Assembly: GCF_030272615.1 (NCBI RefSeq)
Contig: NC_081408.1
Coordinates: 204,424,613-204,488,612, forward strand
Source: Cryptomeria japonica
Lineage: Eukaryota; Streptophyta; Pinopsida; Cupressales; Cupressaceae
Reading direction: 5' to 3'
DNA: 64,000 bases
Translations under genes and position numbers: made by a program
Shown here: positions 33,371-44,248 of the stretch, piece by piece
How positions within the stretch are numbered: position 1 is the stretch's first letter
Layout of the letters: every line of letters begins with the position of its first letter
The notes under the pieces: generated by a model
What the model was told of the DNA's origin: nothing
What the model saw: the letters and a program-made list of their open reading frames with translations, nothing else
Database searches by the model: none

Positions 33371-36300
33371 CAATTAGGGAAAACACCCGCACTCATCTCT
33401 ATTCTTGAGCTCTTACGTATATCTCCTGCACATAAAGCTGTCCTTGACAAAACCTTGAGAGATACTGCTGTCCCTACTGATCTGAACGTGGATCAGTTTC
33501 AAGCCATGGTGGGATACCTATCCGTTCCACACTCCCTCACATTCACAGAAGTCGATGACGCCTCCATAAGTCAGCCTCATAATGCACCTCTACATATTGA
33601 GGCCTTCATACATAAACACCGAATAAAACGAGTCCTGATAGATGGAGGAGCAGGTCTTAATATTTGTACATTGAGCACCATCAGACAATTGGGATATTCT
33701 GACAAAGCTGTGAATGCTACAAACCAAATCACTATTAAGGCTTATGATGATGAAGAGCGTTCGTCCAAGGGCACAGTCATCTTACCACTAAGAATAGGGC
33801 CAGTCACAAAGGACGTGATTTGTCAAGTCCTGGATCTAGACCTCACATATAACATATTGCTAGGACGTCCGTGGATTCATGAAATGAGAGCAGTCCCATC
33901 AACGTACCATCAGTGCATAAAATTTCCTCATAATGGAGTCGAGGTAACGGTCAATGGTGATCCAAATCCATTCATATATTGCAATAACTTGAGATCACAT
34001 ACTGAGATTATCATTCCCAGCAATCGTGAGGCTACTCCTTCTTCAACATATATTGATCCTGAGTCATTAAAGCCCTTGACATCCAAACAAGGTGAACTTA
34101 GAGCCAAGTTTCAAGACAAAGGCATGGGAGAATACACTCTGAATCAAACAATGTTCTTACGACAAGTCATGAACTCCCCCAAGGAATATGGGAGACCACA
34201 TCCTAATAAGCAAATCTCCATCATGCTCCTCAAATGGGATCCTACCGTCTTTCAAAAATGGGGCAAACTAGAGGAAGAAAGTTTATATAAAATGCTATAT
34301 AAGGACGCTGAAGATGATACACATGATCAAATTATAATACCCTGTGAAAACTATGGTAAAGGTTTCAAAATTCTCCAGAGATTCGGGTATGATGGAAAAA
34401 GTCCTCTCGGACTACACAAAGAAGGTGTCATGGAGCCTCTACAACCTGAGCTAACTACAAGAAGGGAACGCTCTAAGGGGCTTGGTTTTCTAAATCCCAA
34501 GATTCAAAACAAGAGAACAAAACAGATATGGCGAGTCAAAGTGGCTGAAGTTCAACAAGAGGATAATTATTCCACAGACTCCAATGAGTGGGAATGGGGT
34601 TCAGACAAATCCTCCAGCGACTATGAACTTAATGAGACATTTAGAGAGCCAGATGAACCTACAGAGGAGGAGGAGTTTTACAAGAAATTCAGAGTTGGTC
34701 AAGAACCGACCCATAAGGATCCCGCACAAGCTTCGTTTCAAGGCCCTAGGTCAAGATCACATAGGATGAGGACACCTGTCCCTAAGGGTGCTACTAGTGA
34801 TGATAATTTGGACTCACTCACGATCGACCCTGATGAGGAGAGTGCCATTGACGACCTCGATGACTACCTTGACATACCTGAATATAACCACATCTTCACT
34901 ATTAGCCTTGCGGACTCTAAAAACACTAAAGACCTTCCCCTCGTTCACCCCCAACTCATTGACTGGGATCAGGATGGACCACCACAGTTTGATACATTTC
35001 AAAATGACGAAGCTATTGTTGATTATCTTGGCATTCGCGATGATCTTCCTCTTGGAGACCATAAAGCAGGATACGCCATAGAGCTAAATAACATGGCATA
35101 CTTTGGTGAGGGTGTCGGGCCTTCTAGTCGCAAAAATGTGAAAACAAAGACAAAACAAGGGTCTTATGGCGAAAACCACACTGTGGCGCTCTCTGACTCT
35201 AAAAAAGTAAAAAGAAAGGACGTATGTGAGGGTGAAAACCTCTCTGAGGCGCCCGAAGATGGAAGGCTTGACATTCTCCCAGCATCATACGAGGAAAAAT
35301 CATCCATGTTGGTAGAGGAGACTATAAAGACAAACATTGGTACAGCAGAGGTTCCACACAACATATTTTTGGCTCAATCATTGACAGAGGCCGAGAAAGC
35401 AAGGTTCATAAGCTTCTTTAAGGAACGACAAGTCAACTTCGCATGGTCTTATGCTGATATGCCTGGACTAGACCCCGACTTAGTAATGCATCATTTAACA
35501 GTCAAACCGGGGGCAAAACCAGTAAAACAGAAATTGAGGAAAATGCATCCACAGGTGGCATTGCTAGTCAAGGCAGAGCTGGAGAAATTACTAGATGTCG
35601 GATTCATACGCCCAATTGATTATCCCGAATGGATTTCCAACTTAGTACCTGTTAGCAAACCAGATCGCAGCATCCGAATATGTACAGACTTCAGGGATAT
35701 CAACAAGGCTTGTTCGAAGGACGATTTCCCATTACCAAACATTGATTTAATTGTTGATCTCACAGCAGGCCATGAGATGTTATCTTTAATGGACGGATTC
35801 TCTAGATATAATCAGATCAGGATTGCACCTAAAGATCAACATAAAACATCATTCACTTGTCCATGGGGAACCTTCTGCTGGAATGTCATGCCCTTTGGGC
35901 TGAAAAATGCAGGTGCCACGTATCAACGAGCCATGACTACTATCTTCCATGATCTCATGCATGTAAAGGTGGAAGATTATGTTGACGACCTTTTGGTTAA
36001 ATCAATAGATAGAAATACACACTTGGACATACTTTCAGTTGCTTTTGATAGGCTGGAAAAATACAAGGTAAGATTAAATCCAAAGAAATGTGTCTTTGGA
36101 GTAACCTCCGGGAAGCTCCTAGGATTCATTGTGTCTAAAAGAGGAATAGAAGCGGATCCAGCAAAAGTCAAGGCTATCTTGGACATGCCGCCACCCAAGA
36201 ATATCAGTCAACTTCGGTCTTTACAAGGGAGACTCTAGTCCATACGAAGATTCATAGCACAACTTGCAGATAAGTGTAATCCTTTCCAGCACCTGCTACA

Positions 36301-38599
36301 CAAAAACATCAAGTTCAAATGGGATGAGAACTGTCAACAGGCTTTTCAGGCGCTCAAAGACTATCTTTTGAACCCGCCAGTTTTGATGCCACCAATTCAA
36401 GATCAACCATTGCTACTTTACATATCAGCTACTCCGACAGCACTGGGGGCACTACTAGCACAGCAAATATCTAACGGCAAGGAAAAAGCAGTCTACTATA
36501 TCAGTCGCACATTGGTGGGATATGAGCTAAACTACACACCAATTGAGCGTGCATGTCTCGCTGTGGTCTTCGCTTCACAAAAATTATGACATTATATGCT
36601 CACTCACAAGACCAAGTTGATTGCCAGAATTGATCCACTAAAATATCTGCTCAACAAAGCTACACTTACTGGGCGACTGGCCAAGTGGGTAATGATTTTG
36701 AGTGAATTCGACATTGAATACGTGGACAGAAAAGTAATCAAAGGACAAGCCATCGCAGATCAACTGGCAGATGCTCCCATGATAGATGATGTTCCTCTAC
36801 AGTCAGAATTTCCAGATGAGTCCATTCTAACAATATCACCTGCAAAGCCATGGCAACTATACTTTGATGGCTCATACACACAGCATGGGGCAGGAGCGGG
36901 TATACTCTTTATAACTCCCCAAGGTGATTCTATACCAAAGTCATACCGCTTATCATTTCCTTGCACCAACAATATAGCGGAATACGAGGCATTAACAACT
37001 GGGTTAAGAATTGCAGTTCAGTGGAAGATCCAGGAACTTCGTGTTTTTGGCGATTCTCAACTTGTCATCCGTCAAGCAACTGATGATTATCAAACAAAAG
37101 ATGAAAAGCTAATGCCTTACAAACAACTGGTAGATGATCTGAAACAACACTTTGCAAAGATAGAGTTTGAGCAGATACCAAGAGAACAGAATCGCGCTGC
37201 TGATGCCATGGCTACAATTGCTTCACTCATTGACCTACCGCAAAATGAGACCTGTTATGAGTTCCTGGTTGACAACCTGCTGATTCCGTCATATGAGATC
37301 ACTCCTACGGAAATGATATGTGTTGTTGGTCCTGAATCCCAGTTATATGGTTCCATATTCACATACCTTCGCGACAACATCTTACCTCCCGATTTATCGA
37401 ACAACCAACGCCGCACTTTCATCCGCCAATCCTCCCGATACGTTATCCTAGCTGATATCCTATACCGATGAGGTCTAGATGGTACCCTCCTTAGATGTTT
37501 AGAGAGTGACGAAGCTCAGATTGCGTTACGAGAAGTGCACGAAGGGATATGTGGTCTGCATACTAGTGGTCCTACCTTGGCCAAGAAACTCATCAGGACT
37601 GGATACTACTGGCCTACTATGGAAAAAGATGCATATCAGTTTGTCAAGAGGTGTAAGCAGTGTCAAATTCATGGAGACCTCATACATGCACCAGCACAGG
37701 AACTACAGCCACTTGCATCTCCTTGGCCCTTTTGTCAGTGGGGACTCGATCTCATAGGCAAGATTCACCCTCCTTCTTCCAATGGACATAAATTCATTAT
37801 CACAGCCATAGAGTATTTCACAAAGTGGATTGAAGCCGTGCCTCTCACACAAGTTACTGGGAAACAAATCGCTACTTTCATCCTGAACTACATCATTTGC
37901 CGATACGGGATTCCTACTTCCATTATCACCGATAACGGGCGTCCTTTCAAGAACCAGGATGTTCGTGAACTCTGTGAGCGCTTCCATATCTCTCATCGTT
38001 TCTCCACACTATATTACCCCCAAGGTAATGGCCAAGCTGAGGCGTCTAACAAAACAATTCTCAAAATACTTAAAAAGACAGTCAACGACGCTGGCCGTAA
38101 CTGGCATGTCCAACTCAATCCCGCACTTTGGGCCTATCGTACCAGTGTCCGCACACCTACAGGGGCTACACCTTACTCACTTGTCTACGGTGCTGAAGCC
38201 ATCTTGCCTATTGAGGTCGAGTTACCTTCTTTACGGGTCTCCTTGAGAAACATAATCAACGATGAAGACTAGAGGATCTCTTGCTTACAAGAACTAGAAC
38301 TGCTGGAGGAACGATGACACACTGCTTTTAATCATCTCAAGGCTTACCAACTACGAATGAGTCGCAGTTACAATCACAAGGTCAAGCCTCGCACATTTGA
38401 GGTAGGTGACTTAGTCCTCAGAGAGAACCCCAAGAATCAGCAAGATAGAGAAAAGAAGGGCAAATTTGAACCCAACTGGCTTGGTCCTTACATCATCACA
38501 GCAGCATATGGATCTGGGGCATATCAACTCTCAACTACAGAAGGGGAATCTTTGGAGGATCCTATCAACAGCATGCACCTTCGCAGGTTCTACACATAA
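33371..38599 (+). pseudogene. Element E Pol: protease, G-patch-like, RT, dual RNase H, integrase
   Basis: The frame is the same as gag throughout, with stops at 36236 (TAG), 36587, 37469 (TGA), 38270 (TAG) and 38315 (TGA). Protease has VLIDGGAGLNIC near 33640. A Gly-rich FGYDGKSPLGLHKEGV segment (34380-34440) resembles a G-patch. Reverse transcriptase has ICTDFRDINKA, MPFGLKNAGATYQRAM and the active-site YVDD at 35978-35989. The first RNase H (about 36270-36590) has LLLYISATPTALGALL. The second RNase H (about 36845-37230) has YFDGSYTQHGAG, AEYEAL, FGDSQL and NRAADAMA. Integrase has the HHCC start, CKQCQIHGD, GLDLIG, TDNGRPF and GQAEASNK, then a NWLGPYII C-terminal motif. There is no frameshift; only the stops inactivate it. 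Confidence 0.95.
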
Positions 38600-40332
38600 G
38601 CTCTTTTTGAGTATCCTAATGCAAAAACACAAAAAAAAAAATCAAAAAAAAAAATTCAAAAATACAAAAGAATAAAAAAAAAAAAAAAAAAAAAAAAAAT
38701 CGTTACTTGGTGAAAACTTGGCAAACAGGCGCCTTGTGACAACAAAAAAAATTGAAAAATCGAGAAAAGTAAAGAAAAATAATTTCGTCCAACGGTGAAA
38801 ACCACTTCGGTGGCGCCCTGGGCAAGTACCATGGTGAAAACTGGGTCACCAGCGCCATGCGTAGAGACTTTGCTCCTCCCTCTTTCAGGATTCTCTTTCA
38901 TCTTTTCACTTCGCACACACTCACGACCAATTCACTCACAATAAACTTACCCATTCCCATCATGGCTTGTTATTGATCTACCCAAGATTGGTTAGCCATT
39001 CATAATAAACCCTCCCTTTTCACTCCCTTTCCATCCATAATAAATCAGATCCTATCTGTGACTACGGCCAATTCCTACGTCTAGTAATGGGTGTGGAACT
39101 GAGAACATCACATGTTTCGAGGAGTACAGTTTCTTCTAGTTTCCTTCAGGTCTATCCGCGCGCAATCCGCAATAAAGCAACATTTGCATCGCAAATCCGC
39201 AATAAAGTTTCATCTTCTCCACAATAAAGTATCAGTTTCATGAATTCAGTCAGTTTCAAATGAGACACAGCAGCAACAATGAGCTTCAACAAAATCAAAT
39301 CTTTCAACAGACTCAGACAACATATGGTTCAGTGCTATCTATCATTTTTGTGAAAGTGAACATTGTGACCACAATCAAAATTTGACTTATACAAGTGACA
39401 AGAGACACTAAACTTGAGGACTACAGTGGATGTTGGTGTCAAGTCTTGGTTTTCTTTTGGTTTTATCTTTTTGGTGACATGTCTTTTAGCTTTTCCAGGA
39501 TGTCTTTGACTAGAGATTCTATCTCCAGGATGTCTTTGACTAGAAAGGCGAGGATGGGGTATCGTCACTTATTTGCATTTGCTGTCTGTGGATTGTCTTT
39601 TAGTAATGCTATGACTTGTCCAAGGATATGAGGACACTGTGAGTCTAGTATGAACTGGGGCATTCCTTGTTTGTGACTGTCTTATCTCCATGCAAACAGG
39701 TACAATGACTTTCTGGGCCGAACAAATGCCTCGATTGTCATAACCTATTCTGCCATAATAAAGCTCAATGATGATAACGCACAAGAAGCTCTTTCACGTT
39801 CATATCTTCTGTCTTTCATCCCCCTTTCTTGATTGACTTCCATCGTCCTTCTCGAGTCCGTGTAGCCCGCTATCACATGACTGAGTATAATGACACACCA
39901 AAAAACATTTGCATTTCATATAGTTGCACCTACATCACCACATATAAGCATTTCATACATACATATAGATATCACAATTGCATCACATCCTGCATACACA
40001 TGTTAGCACATCTCACATTCTCATTAAGTAAATAATCATTTGCATTATCATATTCATTTGCATCACATATACAACATAAAAGAACAAAAAAAAATATATT
40101 GCATTGCATCATATACATATTTGCATCCATATCATAAACATCACATAAGAACATTTCATCACATAAGGTACACATGCATATAGCTGCCGCAAAAAATGAA
40201 TCATCTCATATATAATCAAATGTGTCATAATACAATGATGTCAAAAGAATCATATGGCTACAAAAGAATCACCCGCAGGTGTCTACAATACAATAATGGT
40301 ACATATACTGATACAATGGGAGCCCACTATAG
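38600..40332 (+). other. Element E 3' non-coding segment after pol
   Basis: A poly-A run (38674-38699) follows the end of pol. Then come repeated wording ggtgaaaac...gcgcc at about 38710, 38790 and 38830, a cgcaataaag repeat (39160-39230), a duplicated ccaggatgtctttgactaga (39496 and 39527) and a cat/tgcatc-rich low-complexity stretch (39900-40200). No plus-strand gene was seen. Confidence 0.5.
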
Positions 40333-42258
40333 CTATGAGGAACTCCCTCCCTCGGAGCCGCCTCGCCTCGACGGAGTCTGAGCTATAGATGGACCCGCCC
40401 CTGGATCCCCCTGTCTCTCTGGTGGTGGTGGAGGCCCCATAACCCCACCGCTGGATGCCTGTCTCCTGCGGCTCCCTCCTCTAGCCGTCGCTGTGCGTGA
40501 CGATCTATGGAAGCTCCTAGCCCGCTGATCTGCTGGCACGACTGCATAATATAGATCCCTCCAGTAGGCGATCTCCTCTCCGGCTCGCAAAACATATGCG
40601 TAGCCTGCCCCTGCATCCCCTGCTGCCCGCCTCCCTGCCCTCAGAGCTGTCTCGGCCTTGGTGTATCTCTGGATGGCCTGATCCCTCTCCCGCTCTGTGT
40701 CTCGGACCCTGATCCTGAGGTGGTTCCTCTCTCGAACCAAATCCTCAATCTCATCTGCCTGGCCCTGGCAGATCTCCCGCAGCCTAAGCACCTCATCCTC
40801 CTCAGAGTCTCCGCTCTCCGTCCCTGCCTGTGGCTCCTCCTCTACAGGTGCCTGTCCCTGTGCCTCTGCCTGCACCTGTCCCTGTGCCTGTATAGGTACC
40901 TGTGGCTGCACCTGTCTCTGTCCCTCTCTGGGACCCTGTGCTGCTGGCACCTGTAGGGGCAGTCCACCCCGTCCTCTCACCACTGGAGCTGCTCTCTCCT
41001 GACCTCCCTCCCTCCGAGGTGCTACCCATCTCTCTCCCACCACTCCCCTCCGCCTCCGCCGGCCCCTACCTCCATCCCCTCCTCCCTCATCATCCTCTCC
41101 TCCACCCTCTCCATCCACTGGCTCTGCTGGATCTGTCAACCTAGGAAATGGATGCTCTGCCCAGTACGCAGAGTACTTTGCGTCCATCCCTGCATCATCT
41201 ACCTCTGGCCACATGTCCCATGGCATCGACATCATCTCCGCTAGCTGCATAACTGCCTGATCATATGATAGCAGTGGGCCAAACTGCACCTGATCTCTGA
41301 CCGTACGGGCATACATGCCCAAGCCTCGGGGCATCCTCTGAATCCTGCCATACTGCCTGCATACCCTGTCTACCAGCTGTCTCTCTAATATATAGGGCGT
41401 CTGCCCAATCAGGTACCTGCTCCGGAAGGTGTAGGGCAGCTCCAGTGCATCGTCCTCCCACTCCTCGCACCCCAGGTACGGCCTCCAGATCACCATGTCA
41501 ATGTCATCAATGACTCTCCTCCAGTGCTCCAATCTCCCAATCTGAGGCTGGGATGTAATCATGGCATATAGGTGCACAAAACTCTATCCCTGTCCTCTGC
41601 CTCTAAAGTGAATCGGCCATGTGATGGGAAGGTGCTCATAGGCCCACACCTGCAAGAGAGTCACACCGCAGCCCAAACCCACTGATCCATGGTATACAAA
41701 CTGATGCAGCTCATAATACAAATGTGCTAGGACACATGGCCCCCATGCATACCTAGTGTGCTCTGCCATCAGCGTCTCCAAGGCCCCTCCCCAGCCCACT
41801 GCCAATCCTCGTGTGGCCCTGTCTGGACACAAGTATCCACTGATAACTCCCCCAACAACTGCCGACAATGCTAATCCTATGGCAGTCATGGTGTCCCAGG
41901 CTACATGGCCTGCTCGCATCTCCAACTCAGGATCCTGAAAGACCCGTCTCAAGGCCTCCCTGTCACCATCACGGTTGTAGGGGATCAACTCTCCATCAAT
42001 GGGAACATGTAATATCTTGTATACATCCTCTAAGGTCACTGTCATCTCACCCATCGGCAGGTGAAACGTGCATGTCTCTGAGTGCCATCTCTCGGCCAAC
42101 GCAGTCAGCAACCCCATGTTTGCCCGAAACTCGGGCACATAGAGCATATGTGTGAGACCCATCTCCTCAACGGAAATCATGTCCTGGATAGACAACTCTG
42201 GTCGCAGTCTCTGTGTCGACGGGAATCTCTCCCGTGACTCCAACATCGGCAAATACTC
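40333..42258 (-). pseudogene. Antisense plant-mobile-domain (PMD) ORF in element E, one TAG
   Basis: This minus-strand frame of about 640 codons lies downstream of pol. It is interrupted only by TAG at 41584-41586. The N-terminal ~330 residues carry PMD-family wording: LAERWHSETCTFHLPMGEMT, VTLEDVYKILHVPIDG, LAHLYYELHQFV and LGCGVTLLQVWAYEHLP. Next come a Gly/Arg/Glu-rich linker, a Gln/Pro repeat region, a coiled coil (VRERNHLRIRVRDTERERD) and a Ser/Pro-rich tail. PMD proteins such as Arabidopsis MAIN and MAIL1 affect silencing, and PMD ORFs are known in plant transposons. The segment is much more GC-rich than the rest of the element. The role here is inferred only; it may counter silencing or act on the host. 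A splice acceptor precedes it. Confidence 0.85.
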
Positions 42259-42301
42259 CTGCAGTCAAGCAAATCAATCTTGTTAGTTATCGTGGCATTC
42301 A

Positions 42302-42620
42302 CTGTTTATCACAAAATGCTACTTGCTACCTAAATGCATATGGCTATCTACCCTAGTGACACTCACTGTTCATCACAAAGTGTTGCTATTTATCCTAGTA
42401 GTGCTCCCTGTTCATCACAAAGTACTACATGTGTGACATTCCCTGTTCATCACAAAGTGTCACTCACATTCGCACTCCCTGTTCATCACAAAGTGCTGCA
42501 TATCCTGGTGCTCCCTGTTCATCACAAAGTGCCTTGATCTATCCTAATCTTCCCAGAGGACCTGCTTGAGTGTATCCTCTCAGCAGCTTATCCAATCGAC
42601 AGCGTATGTTCATCACAGAA
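42302..42620 (+). repeat. Repeated CTGTTCATCACAAAGTG motif (element E)
   Basis: Copies of CCCTGTTCATCACAAAGTG or close variants lie near 42302, 42365, 42406, 42441, 42476 and 42512, with a weaker one at 42607. They are separated by 35-65 bp of diverged sequence. The array sits inside the candidate intron. Confidence 0.8.
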
Positions 42621-42662
42621 CTGTCGATTTGACCTAAAGGACTAAAACCATGCATTTAAACA

Positions 42663-42946
42663 CACAAACGCACTGTTTCAACACACACGCGCTTTTAACT
42701 CATAAATGCACTTATAGACTGCATAAACACGCCTCTGCAACACAGACGTGCTTTCTGAACACAAACGTGCCTATGCCAGACACAAACGCGACCAGGGAAC
42801 ACAGACGTCCCTGCATGACATAAACGCTACTAAAAATCATAGACGCTGCTGAATTTCACAAACGCGTCCGCAATCAACACAAACGCGGTTCCAGGCACAG
42901 ACGCGCCTGGACCCGACACAGACGCGCCTGGCGCTGACACAGATGC
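42663..42946 (-). repeat. Minisatellite array 3, inverted CACAGACGC units (element E)
   Basis: Units of the form CAC(A/G)(A/G)ACGC, the inverted form of the leader core, start at 42663, 42682, 42701, 42722, 42741, 42760, 42781, 42800, 42819, 42838, 42857, 42878, 42896, 42917 and 42938. Spacings are 19 or 21 bp with one of 18. Those at 42896 and 42917 are exact inverted copies of GCGTCTGTG. Confidence 0.85.
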
Positions 42947-43065
42947 GGTTGCGCATTTTTGCACTTCTACACTATCCTATTCCTAGCGCATTTATTGCTC
43001 CTAAACATGCATTAATGACAAAACTCGAAATGCGTGAAAGTACGAGGAGGTTTTCGGGTACTTAC

Positions 43066-43253
43066 CGGCTCTCCTGCATCGGCTGGTCGCTAGAATCGGC
43101 GGACACGGTCGAATCTATGAACGAATGCCATCGCTGCTGACTGCTGCTGCTCTTTTCTCGCTCTGCACTGTGATCTTCTATGGGTGTGGATGACAATGAG
43201 GATGTCTTTTGCCCGTGGTCTATCTTATAGCTTACCCTAGCCCTCGCCATCAT
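43066..43253 (-). CDS. Small ORF / possible exon 1 of the antisense gene
   Basis: ATG at 43253 opens a Ser/Gln-rich frame (MMARARVSYKIDHG) that stays open across the candidate donor at 43066; unspliced, it would stop at 43062. It could be an upstream ORF in a leader exon or the original N-terminus before an indel. No domain was recognised. Confidence 0.35.
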
Positions 43254-43460
43254 TTTCCGAGTCAGTCTTCCTCATCCCGTGACTTTGTCACTTTATCCAA
43301 TCAGTCCATTCTATCCCATCTTTCTTATCGAGAGATTGTCTGCAATCTTTCCAGACTTTTTCATCCAATCTCTCGAGGGGGCATATCATTCCCATCCTGG
43401 GGCAACTCTGTATCAGTTCATCTTGTCTTCTTTGAAACAACGCGACAAGCCGCATTGTCT
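43254..43460. other. Segment between antisense exon and polypurine tract
   Basis: About 200 bp with no recognised domain. It is the likely location of an antisense promoter if the PMD gene has its own, but no clear TATA box was identified. Confidence 0.3.
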
Positions 43461-43475
43461 CAAAGAGGGGCAAAA
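43461..43475 (+). other. Polypurine tract of element E
   Basis: CAAAGAGGGGCAAAA ends directly before the 3' LTR start, as expected for the plus-strand primer. Confidence 0.8.
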
Positions 43476-44243
43476 TGTAGACACCCAAAATTGTCATGTC
43501 TAATTAAATAAATATTTTATTTATTTAATTATCTAAGCCTAATTCTTCTATTAATTAAATAAATCTTTATTTATTTAATTAATTCATTTATCCTCTTCTA
43601 GCCTTATTTCTCATTTAAATAAATACATTTATTTATTTAAATTATCCCTTTCCTATATTAAATAAATATTTTATTTATTTAATTGCCCTACTTCTTCTAT
43701 TAATTAAATAAATCTTTATTTATTTAATTAATTCATTATCTTTTTCTACACATGACACATGTCATTCATCTCTTATTTCCTACACTACCTACCCCTTTCA
43801 TTATTTTGGTATTTCTTATACCTACCCTCTAATCCTAGCCGACCTCCTTTTTACACCTCTCAATCTTAACCCTCCATTTTCTATTGTGTCTTCTATTTAA
43901 GGAGATGCTTTCTTCATTACCAAACCCTAACTACTGGATCAATTGACTACACTACAATTCTACTTGCAACCACATTCCGTTCTTTGTTGAGCTCTTGTGC
44001 ATACAAAAATCTGAGAGCAAGCATATCAAACAAGATCAATGGAGATAGGAAGAATGGAGATCAAAACCCTAGTGGACATGTGATGGTATAATCTTTGTGA
44101 TTTTTGAGTTATTTTGCATTGTCTTAGGTTATCTTCATATGTTATGGTGGATCTTTGTTCATTGTTAGGCTAGGGTTTAGTGGTTGAATCCATTTTAGTC
44201 TTTCAATATTGTTGTTTATTGCTATCCATTTTCACCATATACA
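43476..44243 (+). repeat. 3' LTR of element E (768 bp)
   Basis: It has the same length, the same TG...CA ends and the same palindromes as 28000-28767, with two differences seen by eye. It is followed by the atatg duplication. Confidence 0.95.
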
Positions 44244-44248
44244 ATATG

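Larger units (their letters stand above)
42259..43065 (-). other. Candidate intron of the antisense gene
   Basis: On the minus strand a strong donor (CCG/GTAAGT at 43066/43065) and acceptor (TTGACTGCAG at 42259, with a CTAAC branch-like site near 42282) bracket 807 bp. Joining them puts the upstream 63-codon ORF out of frame with the PMD ORF. So either exon 1 is untranslated leader, or an indel has occurred, or another donor is used. Confidence 0.5.
28000..44243 (+). mobile_element. Element E: 16.2-kb Ty3/gypsy retrotransposon, Tat type
   Basis: It is bounded by two 768-bp LTRs and by identical 5-bp duplications atatg (27995-27999 and 44244-44248). The order is LTR, 2.35-kb leader, gag, protease, reverse transcriptase, RNase H, second RNase H, integrase, a 4.9-kb 3' region with an antisense gene, and LTR. 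The second RNase H between the first RNase H and integrase, the long 3' region and the antisense ORF point to the Tat/Ogre group. It inserted into the LTR of element F. Confidence 0.95.

Noticed and set aside
40697-41144. Plus-strand Ser/Leu/Pro/Cys-rich ORFs
   Set aside because: They are shadows of the GC-rich antisense PMD ORF.
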